Assembly: GCF_033971325.1 (NCBI RefSeq)
Contig: NZ_CP117180.1
Coordinates: 1,608,472-1,672,471, forward strand
Source: Hydrogenobacter sp. T-2
Lineage (GTDB): Bacteria > Aquificota > Aquificia > Aquificales > Aquificaceae
Length of the DNA: 64,000 nucleotides
Reading direction: 5' to 3'
Part shown: positions 55,884 through 62,778 of the stretch, one piece after another
Numbering within the stretch: position 1 is the first letter of the stretch
Layout of the letters: each line of letters starts with the position of its first letter
Notes under the pieces: model-generated
What the model was told of the DNA's origin: nothing
The model's database searches: none
What the model saw: the letters and a program-made list of their open reading frames with translations, nothing else
Program-made: the position numbers and the translations under genes

Positions 55884-57365
55884 ATGTATAGGGCTATTGA
55901 AGTCTCTTGCCCTACCACAAAGAGAAAAAGCACCCTTATAGCTCATGTCCTAAAGCTATACAGAAAAACCGCACAGCTCGTGGCAAACTTCCAGTGGTTT
56001 CTCTTCTTCAAAACTGGCTCCTTTAACAGAAAAGCTAACATAAAACACTTAAACTGCCCACTTTCAGAAAGGTTCAAGTCCACTATCCAATACCATGTGG
56101 TAGTCCCTACACTGGAAAGTTTTATTGCCAATGTCCAAGAAAGGTTCAAAGAGATAGTCTCTGCCTCAACTCTTCCTGAAAAGACAAAAAGAGTTCTCCT
56201 TTATCTCAACTCCAGAAAGGAATGGCTTATTCCAAAAAGTGAGAAAGCCCTGTGGATATACAAAGACAAAAACAAGCATGAGTATGAGATGGTCAAGGAA
56301 GAAAGACTGCTTGCTAAGAAGATATTCAAGCATATTCTCAAAAGCTGGAAAAAGCCAAGTTTTAGAGGTATCTCTATGCTTTTAGACAGCAAGTGTGCCT
56401 TGCTGGAAAGACCAAAGAGAGCAAAAGCCTTTGACCTCTGGATAAGGCTGTCAACTCATGAAAAAAGAAAGCCTATATATCTGCCTGTGAAACTTCATGA
56501 GTATTTTGAGGAAAGAGGTGGAAAGCTAACAAGCATGGTTCAGATAGCAGAGGATGGCAAACTAAGGCTTGTGAAGGAGATAGAGAGGAAGGAGATAGCT
56601 TTCAGTGGAGAGGTAGCCCTTGACTTTGGCATGGAGTGTTTTCTTGTTTCAGACAGAGGAGACCTCTTTGGCAGGAAGTTTTACAGCAAGGTCAGGGAGT
56701 ATGCGGATAAGATAGACAGAATTCAAAGAGAGATACAAAGGAGAGGGAAAAAGCCAACAGAGAGCAGAAGGTATTTAAGACTTCAACGCAGGCTAAGTGA
56801 GTATGTGAAGAATGAGGTAAGGAGGGTAATAAACAGGGTTATAGAGCTATACAGACCACGAAGGCTTGTGCTTGAGAACCTAAGAGGATTTCTGCAAAGG
56901 GTAATAAACAACTTCCCAAAATCAATAAAGCGAGTGCTTATAAGGTTTGGGCTTGGGGAGATAAGGAGGAAGTTAAAGGAGATAAGCGAGGAATATGGCA
57001 TAGAGGTGGTGTATGTAAATCCTGCCTACAGTTCGCAGGCATGTAGTAATTGTGGGTATGTAGACAAAGAAAATAGGAAGGCAAGGAGTGAGTTTGAGTG
57101 TAAGCTATGCAATAGAAAACTCCATGCGGATGTGAATGCAAGCAGGAATCTGCTTAGCCGTGCTAAGTGGAGCTTGCATTTACACCGTATGGAGAAAGCC
57201 CTCACTAAGCAAGTGGAGGTTTTCATAAAAAACTTGTTTAGTGAGCGGTTTAAGTGTCTCTGGAGTAAGGCACTGGGATTGATTGAGAGAAATCCTTACT
57301 TTCAGTCAGTCCCTAAACCCGAGGCGTGGGTAAGTGTCTCTAAAAGGGATGTTTGTCCATGCTAA
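55884..57365 (+). CDS. tnpB: TnpB RNA-guided nuclease
   Basis: Programmable DNA nuclease of IS605-type elements that cuts near a TAM using an omega RNA from the element's right end. The 493-aa protein, starting at ATG 55884 (TATAAT 6 bases before), has a RuvC-like active site with Asp247 (VALDFGME), Glu331 (VLENLRGF), the zinc ribbon CSNC/CKLC, and Asp416 (LHADVNASRN), all intact. The C-terminal tail of about 75 residues after the ribbon overlaps hairpins that may be the omega RNA scaffold. It is likely active. Confidence 0.9.
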   Translation: MYRAIEVSCPTTKRKSTLIAHVLKLYRKTAQLVANFQWFLFFKTGSFNRKANIKHLNCPLSERFKSTIQYHVVVPTLESFIANVQERFKEIVSASTLPEKTKRVLLYLNSRKEWLIPKSEKALWIYKDKNKHEYEMVKEERLLAKKIFKHILKSWKKPSFRGISMLLDSKCALLERPKRAKAFDLWIRLSTHEKRKPIYLPVKLHEYFEERGGKLTSMVQIAEDGKLRLVKEIERKEIAFSGEVALDFGMECFLVSDRGDLFGRKFYSKVREYADKIDRIQREIQRRGKKPTESRRYLRLQRRLSEYVKNEVRRVINRVIELYRPRRLVLENLRGFLQRVINNFPKSIKRVLIRFGLGEIRRKLKEISEEYGIEVVYVNPAYSSQACSNCGYVDKENRKARSEFECKLCNRKLHADVNASRNLLSRAKWSLHLHRMEKALTKQVEVFIKNLFSERFKCLWSKALGLIERNPYFQSVPKPEAWVSVSKRDVCPC

Positions 57366-57372
57366 GGGATAC
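57310..57372 (+). ncRNA. Candidate omega RNA right-end stem-loop
   Basis: Within the end of tnpB, TCCCT (57310-57314) can pair with AGGGA (57345-57349), and ACCC (57317-57320) with GGGT (57328-57331) inside it, just before the element end. The guide would be the bases after 57372. Known TnpB elements place their omega RNA this way; the exact fold is inferred. Confidence 0.4.
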
Positions 57373-57375
57373 TCC

Positions 57376-57663
57376 TCAAAGCTCTTCAAGAGAAATTCTT
57401 TTTGCATTCTTCAAAACCTCTCTATAAAACTCCGTGTCTCTGTATACCAACACATCAATACTCTGGTCGCATTCCAAAAGAAACTTGGTTTGAACCCTTA
57501 GTGCAAGCTCCACTGGGTTTTCAGGGTTTTTGGGAATTAGCAAAATATCTATATCTCCACCCTTCAGGTCTTCTCTCAGCCTTGAACCAAATATATAAAC
57601 CTCCCCTTCAAAGCCTTCCAAAGCCTTCTTAAGGGCTCTTTTTTCTTCCTCTGTCAAACGCAT
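57376..57663 (-). CDS. mntA: MntA-like nucleotidyltransferase antitoxin
   Basis: A 95-aa minimal nucleotidyltransferase: EVYIFGSRLREDLKGGDIDILLIPKN has GSX9DXD, with the third acidic residue in SIDVLVYRD. These proteins AMPylate the HepT toxin. It ends TGA followed by GGAG, a ribosome binding site that now has no gene behind it because the TnpB element split the pair. The short distance between -10 TAGAAT and ATG suggests a leaderless start. Confidence 0.85.
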   Translation of the reverse strand: MRLTEEEKRALKKALEGFEGEVYIFGSRLREDLKGGDIDILLIPKNPENPVELALRVQTKFLLECDQSIDVLVYRDTEFYREVLKNAKRISLEEL

Positions 57664-57676
57664 AATGTTAAATATT

Positions 57677-58579
57677 CTACCCTTTAGACTCTTCGCAAAG
57701 TTTTAAAACTCTTACCCTCTTACCTTCGCTTGTCTCAAAGTCTTTTTGCTCTTCTACCTTTGCTCTCAAAAGGTATCCGAGAGCAAGACTACTTCTCGGA
57801 CTTACAGAAGTTATAATTCCTATATCTTTGTTCTCTGTCCTTATCTTTTCTCCTTCCCTTAGACCTTCTCCTTCAAGGAGTGCCAAAGCCCTCGCAGGTC
57901 TTCCTCTATAATAGACCCTTGCTATGGCTTCTTGACCCACATAACAGCCTTTTGTGAGGCTAATGGCTTCCTTTAAAATACAGGCTTCCAAAGGAGAAAA
58001 ACCTTCCCTTAGTTCCTTTCCAAGTTTTGGAATAAGCCTTTGGATGCGTATGTCCTCGTATTCCTCCTCAGATAGCATATCCTTCGTATCCAATGGAAGT
58101 TCAGAAACTTGACCTATTATCTCATAACCCTCCTCCCTTAGTCTTATAGGATTGCGGGTTAAAAGCATGTTGTCAAGAGATTTCACCTCAAAATCTCCAA
58201 GCTCCACACCAAAACGCTCTCTTATAAACTCCCTTACACCCTCTCCAAATAGGAAAATATGCTCCATATCAAGGGTTTCAAAGTAGACCCTCATAGAAAG
58301 TTTAAGACGGTTAAACTCCTCAATCACATGGCTAACGTCCAAAGGCGTATCAAGAAGGTAGTGGTCTGCGAGCTTGTATACATAAAACTCTCCTATGGGA
58401 AAACCGTTTTGTCTTAGCCAAAGGTTATAGGTGAGTGTGTTTTCCTTCATACCTCTTATATCGTTGCTTAAAAGATTATGCAGAAAGGCGGTATGTTCTT
58501 CTGCCATGCCCTTCGGGAGAAGTTTTCCCTGCTTGCCATAAACTTTTATCTTGCCTCTTTTTAGTCTTATCCAACGCAT
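57677..58579 (-). CDS. ygfZ: YgfZ/GcvT-like folate-binding protein
   Basis: A 300-aa tetrahydrofolate-binding protein that helps Fe-S cluster assembly, related to the GcvT aminomethyltransferase. The hallmark motif KGCYVGQEAIARVYYRGR is present (about residue 215), and AEEHTAFLHNLLSNDIRG is the N-terminal core. Regular length for the family. Confidence 0.9.
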   Translation of the reverse strand: MRWIRLKRGKIKVYGKQGKLLPKGMAEEHTAFLHNLLSNDIRGMKENTLTYNLWLRQNGFPIGEFYVYKLADHYLLDTPLDVSHVIEEFNRLKLSMRVYFETLDMEHIFLFGEGVREFIRERFGVELGDFEVKSLDNMLLTRNPIRLREEGYEIIGQVSELPLDTKDMLSEEEYEDIRIQRLIPKLGKELREGFSPLEACILKEAISLTKGCYVGQEAIARVYYRGRPARALALLEGEGLREGEKIRTENKDIGIITSVSPRSSLALGYLLRAKVEEQKDFETSEGKRVRVLKLCEESKG

Positions 58580-58624
58580 GTTTGAATATTAAAGGAAAGC
58601 TGGTATTTTCTTCAATGACCACTG

Positions 58625-59440
58625 TCAATAGTTGGTAATAATTAACTCATGCTCTCCCTTTCCACGCATATCTCCCTTGCAGTTTATAAACCTTGCTGTG
58701 TTTACAACTTCAATTCTGTAGCCCTTATATAGGTTTTTTATAAAGTCAGTATTGGAGTTTGTCAGCATTAGATAAACTCCTTTCTTGTCCAATTCTACAA
58801 ACAAGTCTCTAAGCCTTATATGGTCTTTTTCTGTGAAATTTTCCTTTGTGTAGTTTGAAAATGTAGAGTAGTAGGGAGGGTCAAAGTAGACAAAGTCTCC
58901 CGCTTTTGCTTTTTTGCATGTTTCTTCAAAATCTCCACACAACACCTCTAAATCACATGACCTTAAAAATTCAGAAACCGCTTTGAGGTTTTCCTCATCC
59001 ACTATTTTGGGATTTTTGTATCTTCCAAAAGGCACATTGAACTCTCCCTTAGAGTTTTCTCTGTATAGTCCATTGTAGCAAGTTTTGTTAAGGTAGATAA
59101 ACCTACTTGCTCTTTTAATGGGGTCAAGGCTTTTGGGGTCTATGGCTCTTATCCTGTAGTAATATTCTGGAGTATTTTTGTGCATCTTTAGGTCTTCTAT
59201 GAGGTCTTCCACGTGATCTTTTATCACAAGATATGCGTTTATTAGCTCTTGATTTATATCTCCAATTATAGCCTTTCGTGGCTGAACTTGGAAAAACAGA
59301 GCACCACCTCCCACAAAAGGCTCTATGTAAGTTTCATAGTTTTTTGGCATATAGGCTACCAGCAAGTTTACTATTTGCCTTTTCCCACCCGCCCATTTTA
59401 CAAAGGGTTTGGGTTTTGTCTTTTTTGTAAAAATTTTCAT
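58625..59440 (-). CDS. Dam-like N6-adenine DNA methyltransferase
   Basis: A 271-aa D12-class (alpha) methyltransferase: PFVKWAGGKRQIVNLL, IEPFVGGGALFF (SAM motif), GDINQELINAY, and VYFDPPYYSTFSNYTKENF with the catalytic DPPY. It is an orphan with no nuclease beside it. A relic of a ParA-like gene ends 2 bases before its ATG, so it may have been inserted there by recombination. Confidence 0.93.
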   Translation of the reverse strand: MKIFTKKTKPKPFVKWAGGKRQIVNLLVAYMPKNYETYIEPFVGGGALFFQVQPRKAIIGDINQELINAYLVIKDHVEDLIEDLKMHKNTPEYYYRIRAIDPKSLDPIKRASRFIYLNKTCYNGLYRENSKGEFNVPFGRYKNPKIVDEENLKAVSEFLRSCDLEVLCGDFEETCKKAKAGDFVYFDPPYYSTFSNYTKENFTEKDHIRLRDLFVELDKKGVYLMLTNSNTDFIKNLYKGYRIEVVNTARFINCKGDMRGKGEHELIITNY

Positions 59441-59442
59441 GA

Positions 59443-59526
59443 TTAACCACCCTTGAGAGTGGCAATGCTAATAATTTTGTATATCTCCTCTCCTCTTTTA
59501 ATAGCGTCAAGTTTGAGGAGTCGCAT
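59443..59526 (-). pseudogene. N-terminal relic of a ParA-like ATPase
   Basis: A 27-codon frame directly upstream of the Dam-like gene. It ends IYKIISIATLKGG then TAA, and ParA/Soj proteins read K-I-I-A/S-x-x-x-x-K-G-G-V-G-K-T at this point, so the frame stops just before the P-loop VGKT. It probably represents the 5' end of a partition-type gene cut by the Dam segment. Very short, so a chance match is possible. Confidence 0.4.
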
Positions 59527-59546
59527 GGAGAGGTTTTCTTTCTAGC

Positions 59547-59568
59547 CATAATATGGACATAATATGGA
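59547..59568. repeat. Tandem 11-bp repeat CATAATATGGA x2
   Basis: Two exact direct copies, 21 bases upstream of the ParA-like relic start on the minus strand. They may be an operator for a partition or RHH-type regulator; they sit beside the left inverted repeat of the Rpn element. Confidence 0.5.
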
Positions 59569-59576
59569 TTATATTA

Positions 59577-59596
59577 TAACGCAAGTTGCAAGTTAT
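59577..59596. repeat. Left 20-bp inverted repeat of the Rpn segment
   Basis: Matches the reverse complement of 60656-60675 at 19 of 20 positions. It includes the tandem word GCAAGTT twice. Flanks the Rpn-like gene together with the right copy. Confidence 0.6.
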
Positions 59597-59654
59597 AGGG
59601 GATTTATAACCTTGAGCTCACCATAAGGGATACGATGAGAAAGTTTTTTGATGA

Positions 59655-59660
59655 TATAAT
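59655..59660 (+). promoter_or_regulatory. -10 box of the Rpn-like gene; predicted leaderless mRNA
   Basis: TATAAT ends 6 bases before the GTG start, so the transcript should begin on or next to the start codon; no SD. Confidence 0.45.
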
Positions 59661-59666
59661 CTCTCT

Positions 59667-60581
59667 GTGCCCTCAAAAGATATAACTCTCAAAGACATCT
59701 TTGAAGAAGTCCCCCATAGGCTCAGCAAAATCCTCTCTCCAGCCCCTATCAAAGAGCTATTGCCAACATCTCTACCATCCACAGAGCTAAGAGTGGACTT
59801 CTTGGCAAGACTTGAAGATGAAAGCATCCTACATATGGAGTTCCAATCCTTTAACGATACAAACATGCCTTGGAGAATGCTCCGCTACTATACCGCCATA
59901 GCAGAAAAATACAAAACACACAACATAAAACAGCTTGTGGTGTATGTGGGAAATGAAAAGCTCAGGATGAAGTCCTCTCTCAAGATTAAGAACTTAGTCT
60001 TTAGGTATGAAATACTTGACATAAGGCAGATAGACTGCAAGGTGCTTTTGGAAAGCCCAGACCCTATGGATAGGCTATTGGCATGTTTATGTAAGGTAGA
60101 GGATGAGGTATATCTCATAGAGAAACTCATAAAGACAATGGAAAGCATGAACGAAGAAGAGAGAAAAGACTACCTTTTGAAAGCCTTGACACTAACAGAG
60201 CTAAGACCTAACTTAAGGATAAGGTTGACAGAGGAGGTAAAGCCTATGCCTATAGTGGTTAGACCAGAGGATATAAAACTGCCAAAGAAAAAACTGAGAA
60301 AGGATATTCTGTATAGACTTGGGCTTGAAGAGGGTAAAAAAGAGGGTGAGATTATTGGTATTGAAAAGGGTAAAAAGATTGGACTTGAAGAAGGGTTTTT
60401 AAAAGCATTGCAGGATACAGTGTTGACCCTTATAAGGAGTAGGCTTGGACGAGTTCCTGAAGGTGTGGAAGTAAGGGTGAAGGGCATAAGGGACAGGGAA
60501 TATTTAAATGCCTTGATAGAGAAGTTAATAAACTCTGGAGATGTTTTGGAGCTTTTGAGGGAAGAGAGACTTTTGAGTTGA
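59667..60581 (+). CDS. Rpn/PDDEXK-type recombination-promoting nuclease
   Basis: A 304-aa protein of the PD-(D/E)XK putative transposase/Rpn family: LRVDFLARLEDESILHMEFQSFND gives the D...ExQ active-site variant seen in that family, followed by MLRYYTAIAEKY and a C-terminal Lys/Glu-rich repeat region with GxExG(K/E)-like turns (GLEEGKKEGEIIGIEKGKK). The Rpn proteins promote RecA-independent recombination or act in phage defence. Start is GTG at 59667. The gene is enclosed by a 20-bp inverted repeat, so it may be mobile. Confidence 0.78.
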   Translation: MPSKDITLKDIFEEVPHRLSKILSPAPIKELLPTSLPSTELRVDFLARLEDESILHMEFQSFNDTNMPWRMLRYYTAIAEKYKTHNIKQLVVYVGNEKLRMKSSLKIKNLVFRYEILDIRQIDCKVLLESPDPMDRLLACLCKVEDEVYLIEKLIKTMESMNEEERKDYLLKALTLTELRPNLRIRLTEEVKPMPIVVRPEDIKLPKKKLRKDILYRLGLEEGKKEGEIIGIEKGKKIGLEEGFLKALQDTVLTLIRSRLGRVPEGVEVRVKGIRDREYLNALIEKLINSGDVLELLREERLLS

Positions 60582-60655
60582 GTTGTAATTGACAGAAAAG
60601 CACTATAGACAGCTTATTTAGGAAAGTATGCTTATGAGAGGTATCTAACTTTATA

Positions 60656-60675
60656 ATAACTTGCAACTTGGGTTA
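60656..60675. repeat. Right 20-bp inverted repeat of the Rpn segment
   Basis: The reverse-complement partner of 59577-59596 with one mismatch. It reads CTTGCAACTTGGGTTA in its second half, similar to GCAAGTTGGGTTA at 2733-2745. Confidence 0.6.
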
Positions 60676-60696
60676 TTATAATGAAAAGTCTAAAAC

Positions 60697-60807
60697 CTAA
60701 AACCCAACACCAACCCCTACAGGCAAGTCTGCGTCTCCACCTCCTCCACCGCAGGAGAAGGCAAAAAGTGCAAGGGCTGAAAGTCCTGCTATGGCACTTC
60801 TCTTCAT
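60697..60807 (-). CDS. 36-aa lipoprotein-like small protein (short or truncated)
   Basis: Too short for routine gene calling but with a strong AAGGAGGTG site 5 bases before the ATG. The peptide starts MKRSAIAGLSALALFAF, continues with SC and five Gly (possible lipid-attached Cys, although the -3 residue is Ala rather than Leu), then a Gly-Val tail and stops. It may be a tiny secreted lipoprotein or the leftover 5' end of a longer one cut by the Rpn segment. Divergent from the CARF operon. Confidence 0.6.
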   Translation of the reverse strand: MKRSAIAGLSALALFAFSCGGGGGDADLPVGVGVGF

Positions 60808-60857
60808 CTTGACACCTCCTTAGGTTTTTTGCTATTTACTACATACAACCCCCATCT

Positions 60858-60873
60858 TGTCAGAAATCTGACA
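60858..60873. promoter_or_regulatory. 16-bp palindrome between the divergent promoters
   Basis: TGTCAGA AA TCTGACA, perfect 7-bp arms, in the 90-bp gap between the small lipoprotein gene and the CARF operon and 10 bases before the operon's -10 (TATATT, 60884-60889). The position would let a bound dimer block the operon or its neighbour. A binding protein is not identified. Confidence 0.5.
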
Positions 60874-60897
60874 CCGAGACCTATATATTTATGAATT

Positions 60898-61644
60898 GTG
60901 AGAACCGCAGAAGTTCAAAAAAACCTAAGGCAACTTTTGGGAGACATAAAAAGTAAAGAAGGTTTGGGTATAGTCTTGTTAGTAGCCATCTTTTATGGCT
61001 GGTTTCCAGATAGCATAAAAGACCTCTTAAGTGAGCTATTACCGGGTAAGTGGGTGTCTCTCAGCCTTTTGGCTTCGTCCATAGTCATTCTCCTAATACT
61101 CTACTGGCTTTTAAAACGTTTAATCAGCAAAATAGCGGGGATTAAATACGAGGTGGAAACCTATGACCAGCAGGAGCTGAAGAAAGTGAAGGTGTTAATG
61201 ATGGGGTTAAGTATGCCTCGTCAAGACCCGATACAAGGTCATAATTGGAGTCAGCAGGAATTTTTGTTAAAAAAGTGTTTAGAGCAAGGTGCTAAGTTAA
61301 AGAAAATTGTGGTAATTCCTTCTTTGGAAAGTGCAAAACACTCTAAGGATTTTGTTGAGTATATGCGGACAAGGGTGGATATAGAACATGATCTTTTTGA
61401 ATTTAACGAGGCGGTAGACTATGAGGATATGTTGAACCTACAAAGAATCTTTAACAAAGCAATAGAAAGCCTCAAGGCACAGGGCTACAAGGAAAAGGAA
61501 ATCTTAATAGACATAACCGCTGGGACTAAAACCTTTAGCATGGTAGCCTCTTCTTTGACTTTTGACAATGATATTCGCATGTGCTATGTAAACAACAAAA
61601 AGCAGGTGGTTATCTTTGATATGGTAGCTGTCAAAGAAGAGTAG
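60898..61644 (+). CDS. Two-helix membrane protein with CARF/SAVED-like sensor
   Basis: A 248-aa protein with two N-terminal transmembrane helices (residues about 22-38 and 50-72) and a soluble C-terminal Rossmann-like part with KVKVLMMGLSMPRQD at its first strand and ILIDITAGTKTFSMVASSL (Asp205; DxTxGTK), the hallmark of cyclic-oligonucleotide-binding CARF/SAVED domains. It resembles TM-CARF effectors of type III CRISPR systems, in which cyclic oligoadenylate binding opens or rearranges a membrane assembly. Start is GTG with TATATT 8 bases before. First gene of the operon. Family moderate, ligand inferred. Confidence 0.7.
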   Translation: MRTAEVQKNLRQLLGDIKSKEGLGIVLLVAIFYGWFPDSIKDLLSELLPGKWVSLSLLASSIVILLILYWLLKRLISKIAGIKYEVETYDQQELKKVKVLMMGLSMPRQDPIQGHNWSQQEFLLKKCLEQGAKLKKIVVIPSLESAKHSKDFVEYMRTRVDIEHDLFEFNEAVDYEDMLNLQRIFNKAIESLKAQGYKEKEILIDITAGTKTFSMVASSLTFDNDIRMCYVNNKKQVVIFDMVAVKEE

Positions 61645-61646
61645 GC

Positions 61647-61652
61647 TATAAT
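61647..61652 (+). promoter_or_regulatory. Internal -10 box before the 150-aa gene
   Basis: TATAAT ends 11 bases before ATG 61664, in the 19-base gap after the CARF gene; it would allow separate, nearly leaderless transcription of the downstream genes. Confidence 0.4.
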
Positions 61653-61663
61653 CTTAATAATAA

Positions 61664-62116
61664 ATGGAAAAGCTCAAAGGTTTTGAGAAACTCTTTGAGA
61701 AAAAGTTAGGCGACGAAGAGAAAATTGTGGCTTCTGGGGAGAGGTTCTTGGGGGTTTTTACCGATGAGACACTATCAAGGCTTGAAGACCTTCTCAGGTT
61801 AGACCTTGGAGTATACAAGGCAAGAAAGAAAAGACCTTTTATAGGAAGGCTTGAAAGAGACTTTTACCTTATTGTCTTTCTAACTACAAAAACCTACTCA
61901 AAACGCAGGGTAGACCTCAGCCTTTGCTATAGGGGTAAAAACAAAGCATGTCAAAACCTTGATGTAGAGTGCTTTATTCTAAAGGACAGAAACAGACAAG
62001 AGGTGCTTGCCTATATGGTGCATAAGGATAGGTTTAGAGAGTTTAAATACGAATTTTGTGGCACGTGTAGAGACCTTGAGTTTCTTGATAGCTTAAGAAG
62101 GAAGTATTTTAGATGA
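61664..62116 (+). CDS. Unknown 150-aa Cys-rich protein of the CARF/Calp cluster
   Basis: No family recognised. Basic, with a helical N-terminus and a beta-rich middle (FIGRLERDFYLIVFLTTKTY) followed by six Cys in the second half (including CGTC at residue 137), which may bind metal. It overlaps the sigma-like gene by four bases (ATGA), so it belongs to the same operon. Confidence 0.55.
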   Translation: MEKLKGFEKLFEKKLGDEEKIVASGERFLGVFTDETLSRLEDLLRLDLGVYKARKKRPFIGRLERDFYLIVFLTTKTYSKRRVDLSLCYRGKNKACQNLDVECFILKDRNRQEVLAYMVHKDRFREFKYEFCGTCRDLEFLDSLRRKYFR

Positions 62117-62778
62117 GGGACTACAAACAACTTATCTCTGGCTTTTTGTATGGTGGTGTAAAGGAAGAGAACTATATGAAAAAGCTAATAAGGTCCTCAT
62201 TGAGCCAGTATATGGATGCCTTGCTAAGGAGAAAATTCGGAGATGACTACGAGGAGGAAGTCCTATCTGAGTTGAGGCTTAGGCTAATAAACAACAAAGA
62301 CTATCTGCAGAGGTTAGAGTATATAAACCTGCATTATCTGAAAACGCTTATAAGAAACTTCTTAGTAGACATTATAAACGGTGAAAGGATAGAGGTTTAC
62401 AGTCTTCAGAAACAGGTTTTTGAAGAGGAGGAAGCAAAGCCTGTGGTCTACGAAGATAAACTTAGAGATACAAGACATCACTTTGCGGAAGTGGAGGGTA
62501 GCACGCTTTTTGAGGCACTTATGAAAAATCTCAAAGACGGGGATATGGTAGTGCTATGCTATTACTTTTATAAGTATCTATATAACTCGGAGATAGAACT
62601 GAGGGATATTTCTAAGGATAACATATATAAGAGGTGGGAAAGGCTACGGAAGGGTAAACTTAAGGAGATTTTAGGTGATGCCTCTCCAGAGGAGATAAGG
62701 GCGATGGTGGAAAGGTTTTTGTCAGAGGTTTGTCAAAAAAGGGGTTATATATGTAATGAAAGAGGAGACGTGCCATGA
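62113..62778 (+). CDS. Diverged sigma-70-like protein (CalpS-like)
   Basis: A 221-aa protein read as an ECF-like sigma factor: residues about 45-92 resemble region 2 (DDYEEEVLSELRLRLINN, then YLKTLIRNFLVDIINGER) and about 135-190 resemble region 4 with an HTH (LRDISKDNIYKRWERLRKGKLKEIL). Similarity is weak and no region 3.0 is seen. Its neighbours (MazF-like and Lon-like genes) match the CalpS-CalpT-CalpL trio of Sulfurihydrogenibium, where CalpS is an ECF sigma held by CalpT. ATGA overlaps on both sides. Call is tentative alone and stronger with context. Confidence 0.6.
   Translation: MRDYKQLISGFLYGGVKEENYMKKLIRSSLSQYMDALLRRKFGDDYEEEVLSELRLRLINNKDYLQRLEYINLHYLKTLIRNFLVDIINGERIEVYSLQKQVFEEEEAKPVVYEDKLRDTRHHFAEVEGSTLFEALMKNLKDGDMVVLCYYFYKYLYNSEIELRDISKDNIYKRWERLRKGKLKEILGDASPEEIRAMVERFLSEVCQKRGYICNERGDVP

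Larger units (their letters stand above)
55812..57372 (+). mobile_element. Solo TnpB element (IS605/IS1341 type) inside the mntA-hepT operon
   Basis: The left flank reads TTTATAC (55809-55815) and the right junction ATAC (57369-57372), so the element ends are ambiguous by 4 bases. The region between has one gene, tnpB, on the plus strand, and no tnpA. Removing it joins the MntA stop to HepT as TGAGGAGTATAAATG, with GGAG five bases before the HepT ATG. That fits insertion next to a TTTAT-like target/TAM with no duplication. Confidence 0.85.

Noticed and set aside
59334-59549. 71-aa minus-strand ORF across the dam start
   Set aside because: Runs out of frame through the Dam-like gene; the 27-codon frame at 59443-59526 explains the upstream part better.
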